A DNA stretch of 64,000 nucleotides, from contig JAIQEV010000009.1 in the NCBI GenBank assembly GCA_020073585.1, positions 1-64,000 on the forward strand, in the 5' to 3' direction. Below the pieces are notes generated by a model. It worked only from the letters and a program-made list of their open reading frames with translations. It was not told where the DNA came from and searched no databases. Positions 36,561 to 43,430 of this stretch are shown here, piece after piece; the stretch's first letter is position 1, and every line of letters starts with the position of its first letter. A program made the translations under genes and the position numbers. Source of the DNA: Terriglobia bacterium. Its GTDB lineage: Bacteria > Acidobacteriota > Terriglobia > Acidiferrales > UBA7541.

Positions 36561-38420
36561 ATGCGCGCCGAGAGGACACAATCACTCGGCATTCGTCCGG
36601 CTGCCGGGCTGCTTCTCCTTCTGCTTCCCCTGCTGCTGGGGCTTCCCCGCGCCGCACAGGGCCAGTCGGCGCCCGTGGTCGGCACCAAGCATGACCTCTC
36701 AGTCCCCGGGACGGTGAGCGGCCAGCCCTGCGTTTTCTGCCATACTCCGCACGACAGTTACGTTGCCGAGAAGCCCGATTGGAACCATCTGCTTTCGATT
36801 CAAACCTACACTCTGTACACGAGTACCACAACCAAAACCGTCATGCAGCAGCCCAACCAGTCCTCCAAGCAATGCCTGAGCTGCCATGATGGTACCGTGG
36901 CTCTCGGGCAGACCAAGGCTCAGGGCCTGCTCAACACTTCGCGGATTCTTGGCGCGGGGAAAAATCTCGGCGCCAATCTCAGCAACGACCACCCTATCAG
37001 CTTCACCCCGGTCAGCGACGGCCAGCTCGCTGCGTCGCTCTTTCTGACCCCTCCGGCCACCAAGGACCCCGCCGTGAAGCTGGTGGCGGGGGCCGTGGAA
37101 TGCACCACCTGTCATAACCCGCACATACCGAACAAGGACACGGTGGTTCCCAGCTTCCTGGTTCGCTCCAACGCTTCCAGCGCCATCTGCCTGGCCTGCC
37201 ATGACCCCTCCCAGCCGCGCCCCAACCGCTTGCAGGGATGGACCACAGGCTCGCACGGCACGGCTACCAACACCACGCCGGCCGCCGCGGGCTTCGGCGC
37301 CTACGGGACCGTGGCCCTGAACGCCTGCCTCAATTGCCACCTGCCCCACAATACGCCGGCCAACTCCAGCCCGCGCCTCCTGCGCCAATATGAAGAGGCC
37401 GCCTGCAGCCCCTGCCACAACGGCACCAACCTCACGCCCGCGCTGCTCAACGTGATGGGCGAGTTCAGCAAGGTCTATGCGCACCCCACGACCACCGTCA
37501 GCGGTCTGCACGAGGCCAACGAGAACGCCTTCCCCTTGAACGCCAACCGCCACGCGGAATGCCCCGATTGCCATAACGGGCACGCCGCCGCGAATGCCGG
37601 CGGCGCAGCCCTCCCGCCGGGTGTGCAATCGGCGCTGCTGGGAGCCACGGGGGTAAGCAACGCGGGAGGCGCGGTGAACCCGCAGCCGGCCAACAACGAG
37701 TACGAGGTGTGCTTCAAGTGCCACGCCGACAGCACCGGCAAGCCGCAATCCTCCGCGTATTCCGTCTACGGATACACGCCCTTCCGGGTGACCTTCGCCA
37801 CGTCCACGGATCCGTACAACGTGCGCCTGCAGATGCAATCCACCGCTTCCAGCCACCCCGTCACGCATGCGCGCAACAGCCCCTACCCGCAGTCCAGCCT
37901 GCGCGTCAACATGCTGACCCTCAGCTACACCGCGGGCCGGGCTATGGGCACCCAGGTCTACTGCACCGACTGCCACACCAACAATCAGGACCGCAATTTC
38001 GGCGGCCTGGGGCCCAACGGGCCGCACGGCTCCGCCTATCCGCACATCCTGGAGCGCAATTACCAGGTGAACACGCCTCCGGCGACTCCCGGCGGCACTT
38101 TCCCGAGCCTCACTTATTCCGCCGGAATCAACGGTCCGTTCGCCCTTTGCGAGAAATGCCACGAATTCACGAACAGCATTTTCCAGGACGCGACCTTCCG
38201 GCACAACATTCACAGCATTGGCGTCGGCGCTTCTTGCGCCATTTGCCACTCGCCCCATGGCGTGGCCAATTCCTCCGCCAACATCGGTCCGCGCCTGGTG
38301 AACTTCGACACCCATTTCGTCGGGCAAAACTCCGGCCGCCCCATTCAGTTCAACAAGGCCGGGCGCTACTGTGACCTCGTCTGCCACCAGCAGGCTCACG
38401 ATAGCGGGATGACATACTAA
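36561..38420 (+). CDS. Twelve-heme c-type cytochrome with OmcE-like N-terminal module
   Basis: A 619-aa exported cytochrome with 11 CXXCH motifs and one C-terminal CXXXCH (RYCDLVCHQQ). The signal is AAGLLLLLLPLLLGLPRAA. Residues 35-220 repeat the tetraheme pattern of the 32917 protein: CVFCHTPH, QCLSCHDG, SNDHPISF, VECTTCHNPH, then SFLVR and ICLACHD. The remaining eight motifs form a second domain. ATG 36561 abuts the NHL stop codon. A strong hairpin follows at 38437. It may cap, anchor or feed electrons to the tetraheme protein; this is inference. Confidence 0.9.
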   Translation: MRAERTQSLGIRPAAGLLLLLLPLLLGLPRAAQGQSAPVVGTKHDLSVPGTVSGQPCVFCHTPHDSYVAEKPDWNHLLSIQTYTLYTSTTTKTVMQQPNQSSKQCLSCHDGTVALGQTKAQGLLNTSRILGAGKNLGANLSNDHPISFTPVSDGQLAASLFLTPPATKDPAVKLVAGAVECTTCHNPHIPNKDTVVPSFLVRSNASSAICLACHDPSQPRPNRLQGWTTGSHGTATNTTPAAAGFGAYGTVALNACLNCHLPHNTPANSSPRLLRQYEEAACSPCHNGTNLTPALLNVMGEFSKVYAHPTTTVSGLHEANENAFPLNANRHAECPDCHNGHAAANAGGAALPPGVQSALLGATGVSNAGGAVNPQPANNEYEVCFKCHADSTGKPQSSAYSVYGYTPFRVTFATSTDPYNVRLQMQSTASSHPVTHARNSPYPQSSLRVNMLTLSYTAGRAMGTQVYCTDCHTNNQDRNFGGLGPNGPHGSAYPHILERNYQVNTPPATPGGTFPSLTYSAGINGPFALCEKCHEFTNSIFQDATFRHNIHSIGVGASCAICHSPHGVANSSANIGPRLVNFDTHFVGQNSGRPIQFNKAGRYCDLVCHQQAHDSGMTY

Positions 38421-38436
38421 GCCCTGCGCCCGTAGC

Positions 38437-38471
38437 CAGCCGGCCTCGCTCCAGCGGAACGAGGCCGGCTG
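38437..38471. terminator. Bidirectional hairpin between convergent cytochrome genes
   Basis: A perfect 12-bp GC-rich stem, CAGCCGGCCTCG (38437-38448) with CGAGGCCGGCTG (38460-38471), and an 11-nt loop. There is no T-tract on either side. Its position between two convergent genes supports a role in ending both transcripts. Confidence 0.65.
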
Positions 38472-38505
38472 ACCCGGGACAGGCTGTTCGGCTGTTCGGA
38501 ATCTT

Positions 38506-39354
38506 CTACTTGATCCAGCCGTTCGAGTGCAGGTGGCAGTCGTGACACGCTCTGGTCACGTTGTGGTCATGATCGACTGGGGCGCTGTTGTCGCGGCGAT
38601 GGTGATTGGTCCGCGTATGGCAGACATTGCAGGCCCCGTTGTACCAGCGGCTGCCCGGAGTCGTGGGGTCGGCAATCAACGGTTGTGCCCACTGGTTCTG
38701 CGCGGCTGTCGCCGGGGTGCGGTTGTCATAGAAAACCACCTTGCGCACTTGATCGGAGGCTGAAGGAGGATCGGTCTTGACGCAGGCGGGGTCGTTGGCG
38801 ATTCCACTCGAACAGTAGTAGCCGGTCATCACGTCGTCGGTGAATTTCGTCCTGCCTGTTCCGCCGTTGTCGCCGTTCGTATCCACGATAACGGGCCTGC
38901 GGATGCGGGCAAGGCCATCCGTTGAACTGGCCTCCTGCACCCAATCGCCCACGAGCATCCAGTTGCCATAGCCGTTGGGGGGATTCAAAGTCTCTGTGCC
39001 CTCCGCCTTTGCGTATCGGTGCGGGCTATGACAGCCGAGGCAACTGATCTTCCACGTGCCGTAGTTGGTCCGGGAATTAAAGTGCGTGGCCACCTTCACG
39101 GCGGTCTTCCCCGTTTGAGGATCCGTATACGTGCCGTTGTGACAGCTCAAACACAGGGCCTCGATGGCCGCTTCTCCGCGGGTCACCACGGTCCCGCCGT
39201 GCATATTGTGGCAGTAGGCGCAGGGCATCTTCAAACTTCGCCCAACGGAATTGAACGGCGGCGGAGTCGCCTGCGACCGAATGGCTGCCGGATAGGCCAG
39301 GAGTGTCCCCATTATGGCGAGTGAAGACCATAGAGTTGTACAAGTTCGGTTCAT
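38506..39354 (-). CDS. Pentaheme c-type cytochrome
   Basis: A 282-aa exported protein with five CXXCH motifs: CAYCHNMH, CLSCHNG, CLGCHSPH, CNVCHTRTNHH and CHDCHLH. The signal is WSSLAIMGTLLAYPAA. Between the third and fourth motifs lies a heme-free stretch of about 110 residues with Gly/Thr-rich sequence and two extra Cys (YYCSSG, DPACVK). The start overlaps the NHL lipoprotein stop by 4 nt as ATGA. It is convergent with the 12-heme gene and belongs to a second, minus-strand operon of the island. Confidence 0.9.
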   Translation of the reverse strand: MNRTCTTLWSSLAIMGTLLAYPAAIRSQATPPPFNSVGRSLKMPCAYCHNMHGGTVVTRGEAAIEALCLSCHNGTYTDPQTGKTAVKVATHFNSRTNYGTWKISCLGCHSPHRYAKAEGTETLNPPNGYGNWMLVGDWVQEASSTDGLARIRRPVIVDTNGDNGGTGRTKFTDDVMTGYYCSSGIANDPACVKTDPPSASDQVRKVVFYDNRTPATAAQNQWAQPLIADPTTPGSRWYNGACNVCHTRTNHHRRDNSAPVDHDHNVTRACHDCHLHSNGWIK

Positions 39355-40352
39355 GGCAATGCTCCTGCGTTCCGAAAGACTTCGATGCGTTTGAGCATGT
39401 TGTTCGTCACGTACAGGTCCTGGGATTTCGGGTCGAGGAACAGATCCAAAGGCAATTGAAGCTGGCCCGGTCCATCGCCGAAATCGCCCAGCTTCTTCAC
39501 CAGCGCCCCGGTGTTCCGGTCGAATACATAGACCTGCCCCAGAACAGACTCGGCCATGAAGATGTGCCCCCGGCCATCCACAGCAAGTCCTTGCGGACGG
39601 GAGAACAGGGCCGCTGGATCGACCGGTGGGGCGGGACCACCATCAATCTGTTTGAGGAGTGTGCCGCTGTAGCTGTACACCTGTATTCGCGCGGGCGCCG
39701 CGGGCGTGGACCAGCCATTGGGGTCGCCGTAGTCACTCACCACGATTTCCTTGTTCACTTCATCCACGGCGATTGCGACCGGGCTGAGCAGAGGCGGGTC
39801 GCTTGGGGACGGAAAGGTCCGGATCGGATTTCCCTTGAAATCGAAAACTTTGACCTTTCTCTCTCCGGAATCCATGACGAACACCAGCCCGAGATCTTGA
39901 TCCAAAGCGATGTCGCTCGGTATGCGGATGCTGCCCGGCTGGCCCGCAGGCGTAAAACCTAGATTGTATTGAAATTCGAGCGTTTTCCCGGATCCGCCGG
40001 AAGAGCCCTGGAGTCTATAAACCTCGACATTCTGCGTCGTGGAATTCCCAACGAAAACGAAGTTGGACCGGTACGCGATTCCCATGGGGGCGCTGGGAAC
40101 CTCGTAGGTCCATAGAATCTCGAGATTTCTTTCATCGAGCGCAAAGATCATTCCTTGCTGGCTGTCGGTCACAAGGATTTGGCCAGGGGGGCCATCCGTA
40201 ATGCGCATTGGGGACACCAGGATTGGCGGCGGCGTCTGGGCTCTCGGAACAGGGGCTGAAGCGCATGATGAAAGCATACAGATTATAATGACCGCTACCC
40301 AAACTGCCCGGCAGAGTTGCACCGTAAGTGATTTCTTACCAATAAGTTTCAT
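39351..40352 (-). CDS. NHL-repeat lipoprotein
   Basis: A 333-aa beta-propeller protein with a lipobox (CMLSSCASAP, lipidated Cys about residue 30), so it is membrane-anchored. Blades include MGIAYRSNFVFVGNS, DIALDQDLGLVFVMDSG, VAIAVDEVNKEIVVSDYG and GLAVDGRGHIFMAESV. The start at 40352 has GAGGTGA about 8 nt upstream. It is translationally coupled to the pentaheme cytochrome, repeating the NHL-plus-cytochrome pairing of the plus-strand operon. Confidence 0.88.
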   Translation of the reverse strand: MKLIGKKSLTVQLCRAVWVAVIIICMLSSCASAPVPRAQTPPPILVSPMRITDGPPGQILVTDSQQGMIFALDERNLEILWTYEVPSAPMGIAYRSNFVFVGNSTTQNVEVYRLQGSSGGSGKTLEFQYNLGFTPAGQPGSIRIPSDIALDQDLGLVFVMDSGERKVKVFDFKGNPIRTFPSPSDPPLLSPVAIAVDEVNKEIVVSDYGDPNGWSTPAAPARIQVYSYSGTLLKQIDGGPAPPVDPAALFSRPQGLAVDGRGHIFMAESVLGQVYVFDRNTGALVKKLGDFGDGPGQLQLPLDLFLDPKSQDLYVTNNMLKRIEVFRNAGALP

Positions 40353-40686
40353 GGCTTTATCACCTCAGCAAACTCATCAAACCTGCGCCTTAGCCCGACC
40401 ACTCTTTGACCATCAGCTAGATCGTCTCAATTGCGAAATAATGTCGGTAAAGTATTTGTGTTCCATACAAGCACGTGGCTAGCCATCGGACGAAAACGAT
40501 TATTTATTCAAGATGAGTGGAATCAATTACTTACAGAGAAAATGGTCGCGAACCAGACCTCTAGGCGTGCGCCAAAACACACATGCAGTGTGAAATTATC
40601 ACTAATAGCTCCCTGCAAATGGTTCTTTTCGTAACACGTCCGATTACGAGAGCAGCCAAGGTTTCCGACAGGCTTACAGCGCCGGA
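40353..40686. other. AT-rich promoter region of the minus-strand island operon
   Basis: A 334-bp gap upstream of the NHL lipoprotein gene. It is markedly AT-rich compared with the flanking genome. No gene with a ribosome-binding site is supported, and no promoter element could be fixed with confidence. Confidence 0.4.
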
Positions 40687-41466
40687 TCATCTCTCAAGCG
40701 TGGCCCATAGCCGGAATCTGGAGCCGGCCTGCAGGTCAATCTGGCGAGACCAATCCTTGTAGCCAATCCGCTTGACTCTGACCGGGTGCGTGCCCGGCTG
40801 CAGCTTTAGCAGAACCGGGCAATTGCCCATGAACTTGTCGTCCACGTAGAGGTCTGCGCCATCCGGATTGGAGAGGACTTTGATCGTGCCCGTATCGGGC
40901 ACGGGCCACACGAATGCCGCGGCCGCCTGTTCCGCATCACTCTCCGCGCCGGATTTTTTTGCCAGGGTCGTGGCAACCCCCGGAGGGATGGACTGCCGTT
41001 CTTTCTCGTCCACAAAAACGGGGAATTGCGTAACCTTCCCGAGGGCGATGAGAATTGCCTGGTAATTGTGCTTGTCCGCCTGCAAGAGCAGCCCGGAACT
41101 GCTTCCCTCGGCCGTGGTGTATTGCATGCCAATGAAATGCCCACGCTTCCTATGGAAGGGACCGAAGCGGGGCAGCGGAGCGACCGGGATATGAACGGCG
41201 GCCATGCTCCCGACCCGCCGCTGGGCTTCTTGTCCGTAACTGAGCGCGGTGACAGCGCTGGGCCGAATTTCGATCTGCCGGCCGTCTCTCAAGGTAAACA
41301 AGATGAAGCCGGAAGTGACCGAGAGCCGGTTGTTCCAGTCGTTGGGATCAACCGCCGCGGCGATCATGCCGCCTTTGTAGCGTATGCGCTCGAAGGTATC
41401 GCCATGGGCGCAATTCACGAATACCGTACTGAGAAAAGTGAAAAGCAGAATTTTTGCGATTTGCAT
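40687..41466 (-). CDS. Secreted PEGA-domain protein
   Basis: A 259-aa protein. The N-terminus (MQIAKILLFTFLSTVFVNCAHG) is a signal peptide, possibly with a lipobox-like VNC. The middle section, from RIRYKGGMIAAAVDPNDW, has no match I recognise. The C-terminal 65 residues form a PEGA domain (GTIKVLSNPDGADLYVDD, then VLLKLQPGTHPVRVKRIGY), a surface-associated beta module. ATG 41466 is chosen because it begins the signal peptide; an upstream extension would be hydrophilic and unlikely. It lies at the tRNA end of the island. Confidence 0.75.
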   Translation of the reverse strand: MQIAKILLFTFLSTVFVNCAHGDTFERIRYKGGMIAAAVDPNDWNNRLSVTSGFILFTLRDGRQIEIRPSAVTALSYGQEAQRRVGSMAAVHIPVAPLPRFGPFHRKRGHFIGMQYTTAEGSSSGLLLQADKHNYQAILIALGKVTQFPVFVDEKERQSIPPGVATTLAKKSGAESDAEQAAAAFVWPVPDTGTIKVLSNPDGADLYVDDKFMGNCPVLLKLQPGTHPVRVKRIGYKDWSRQIDLQAGSRFRLWATLER

Positions 41467-42346
41467 GAAGTCTTTGAAGGCTGGAGAGGCAGTGGCGGAC
41501 GGGGTCCGTATCCAAAAAGAAAAACGTGCACCCAGGATGTGAGCAATTCCCTTTCTGCGGAAACGACCTTCTCTCATATCCGAGCAGGTCGTCTTGCACT
41601 GGTTCTCTATCGCATTTGAAGTTCCAGCGGGCTCCGCAGTAAAGGCTTTGGATACATAGTCGAAGCCAACGAACGCCGAAAAGGCATGTTCCAGAGTGAA
41701 CGTCGGTGGCGTTTCTGTTCCGATAACAACTAGGGGGAAAAACAGCAGCAGAAAGAAAAAACGGTTCCTGTGAAATTTCTAATCTGCTCTGCAGCGGCTG
41801 AAGCAAGACCCGCATCGCGAGCGGCCTCGGTTTTCTTATCGAAATCCGTCACCGCACTCGATGGAAGCAGTCTGTTGTTTCGACACCGCGAACATTCCTG
41901 AGCATCATGGCCAACAGATTAACCCGCCAACTCCATGAACAAGGGACTGCACCCTTGAAATGAGCGTCATCCAGAATAGGCATGGTCAGGAAATATCAAA
42001 GAAGAATCGCGTACATACCGGGAAAGAACCGCGAGCTTTTGACATTACTGAAGACTGGATTTTCTCACTGCCCTTGCGCGTGGCCCAGGCCCGCGGCAAA
42101 TTGAGCACGCCCGACACGCCTGCTGCGAAGATTTCATCTTTATTTGAGATTGTGACTGCGGCCTTCTCCGACTTAAAGGATGAAAAGTATGATTTAGATG
42201 GGGGGTGTTGCTTGCCTGGCCATCTCTTTCAAGAACCTCAAGGCTCATGGCTTCGGCCCGGGAGCTTTTTCTCATTCCGCCGTTGGTAAGCCAGAGGTAA
42301 ACCACGCACCTCGTGCGGATTCGGATCGTGCATTTTCCCCAATAAA
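41467..42346. other. AT-rich island end next to tRNA-Arg; no integrase found
   Basis: About 880 bp with no recognised gene. This is where an integrase gene would normally sit. A 109-codon open frame at 41960-42289 (plus strand) has no ribosome-binding site and no familiar motif. The region is AT-rich, with short scattered frames on both strands, consistent with decayed mobile DNA. Confidence 0.45.
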
Positions 42347-42387
42347 ATGGCGCGCCCGGGGAGACTCGAACTCCCGACCCTCTGCTT
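42347..42387. repeat. tRNA-proximal att repeat (41 bp)
   Basis: This segment overlaps the 3' half of the intact tRNA-Arg gene and is identical to 29572-29612. It defines the second boundary of the putative island. Confidence 0.85.
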
Positions 42388-42424
42388 AGAAGGCAGACGC
42401 TCTTTCCAGCTGAGCTACGGGCGC
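42348..42424 (-). tRNA. tRNA-Arg (anticodon UCU)
   Basis: A complete cloverleaf: acceptor GCGCCCG with CGGGCGC, D-arm GCTC/GAGC, anticodon stem TCTGC/GCAGA with loop CTTCTAA (anticodon TCT, reading AGA), a 5-nt variable region, T-arm GGGAG/CTCCC with TTCGAGT, discriminator G and encoded CCA. Its 3' end points towards the cytochrome island. Confidence 0.97.
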
Positions 42425-42490
42425 CTATAACTCATTTTAGCCCGATTTTCACCATTTACGTCTATGCTGCCGAAAAAGCCTGTTCGACAC

Positions 42491-43246
42491 TCACCATAGC
42501 TCTTTCGGCAGCGGCAGCCCCTCGAAATCGTCCTTCGCCAGCGGCTCTTTCGGTCTGACGCCCATGCCTTCCATCAATGCATAGAGCTGCCGCAGGTGCT
42601 GCGCCGCATGCCACGTGGTGCGCTCCAGCAGTTCCGCCGCGCTTTGCCGCCCGTAGTAGGTCTCCACGTCGCCCGCGAAGGCTTCCGCGCGCGTCCACCA
42701 CTCCGCCAGCCGCTCCCGCACCGTCGCGCCATAGCGCGCCAGCGACGCCGCGTCGCGCATCTCCCCCGGCGCGGTCTCCTGCAGCCAGCTTTCCGGATAC
42801 GTCCGCGTCTCCAGCGCGTCGCGGTATGCCGCGCTCAGCCGGAACAAGTGATACGCGAGATCGCGCACCGTGCGCTCGCGTTCCGGCACCTTCGCCTCCA
42901 GCCCCGCCGGCGGCACCTCCGGGATCGCGCGCCGCGCCGCCTCCACAATCCGTTCCAGCCGCCGCGCCAGCTCCGCCACCGCCAGCTTCTTCTCTCCGCT
43001 TTTCCCGTGGCGTTGCTCTTCAACGCCCACAAATCGCGCCAGCTCTTCCGGGTTCCATCCATGGAACAGCCGCTCGCCGTCCGTCACTACCGGCACCATG
43101 CGCATCCCGCGCCGCTCGAGCTCTTCCACCGCGGCGGCATTGCCCTCCACGTTCACCGCCTCAAACGCCACTCCCCAGGACGAAAGCAACTCTTTCGTCT
43201 TCGCGCAGGAGCTTCAACCCGGCCGGTAATACAGGCGCATCGCCAT
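42491..43246 (-). CDS. Glutaredoxin-DinB fusion selenoprotein (UxxC)
   Basis: A 251-aa protein when TGA at 43216-43214 is read as selenocysteine. It begins MAMRLYYRPG-U-SSCAKTKELL, a glutaredoxin active site in which the first Cys of the usual RPGCSSC is Sec11 and the resolving residue is Cys14. The thioredoxin fold continues through VEELERRGMRMVPVV (cis-Pro) to about residue 75. The rest is a DinB-like four-helix domain with metal-ligand His in RDLAYHLFRL and TTWHAAQHLRQLY, the fold of bacillithiol/mycothiol transferases. A SECIS-like hairpin follows the UGA. Without recoding, only a TGA-interrupted pseudogene would remain. It is divergent from mgtA. Confidence 0.85.
43171..43216 (-). promoter_or_regulatory. 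Predicted bacterial SECIS element in the glutaredoxin-DinB gene
   Basis: On the minus strand the UGA (43216-43214) is followed after 14 nt by a perfect 8-bp stem, GACGAAAG (43199-43192) with CTTTCGTC (43186-43179), and the loop AGTTG. A lower helix CTCC/GGAG is also possible. Spacing and loop match those of the CUAEP gene's hairpin. Confidence 0.75.
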
Positions 43247-43430
43247 CCCTTGTGCTTCTCCTTGCGCATGCGGCGCAGACCAATTCGCTCCGCCAATCTA
43301 GCCCGCCCCCGCCCCCCTGTCCAGTTCGCCCGCGGCTGACAGGCAAGTGCGCCCCGTGCCATACTCGACTCGCGCCCCGTCCTCCGCTGGCTTGCCGGGC
43401 GCGCACGGGGCCCCTTTCGGTGCAGCGCAC

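Larger units (their letters stand above)
29572..42387. mobile_element. Putative tRNA-Arg-integrated genomic island carrying a multiheme cytochrome cluster
   Basis: A 12.8-kb segment bounded by perfect 41-bp direct repeats, one within the intact tRNA-Arg. It extends from the 3' end of the tRNA, the expected side for such elements. Both edges (29.6-30.2 kb and 40.3-42.3 kb) are visibly AT-richer than the flanking genome. Cargo: four multiheme cytochromes, three NHL proteins, one outer-membrane barrel and one PEGA protein. No integrase, relaxase or replication gene was recognised, so the element is decayed, trimmed or mobilised in trans. Confidence 0.7.

Noticed and set aside
41960-42289. 109-codon open frame near the tRNA end of the island
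   Set aside because: No ribosome-binding site, no familiar motif, and a strange C-terminus; left as part of the AT-rich gap.
43214-43216. UGA in the glutaredoxin gene as a sequencing error or pseudogene mark
   Set aside because: The codon falls exactly on the redox Cys, is followed by a perfect SECIS-like hairpin, and a second gene in the window shows the same arrangement.
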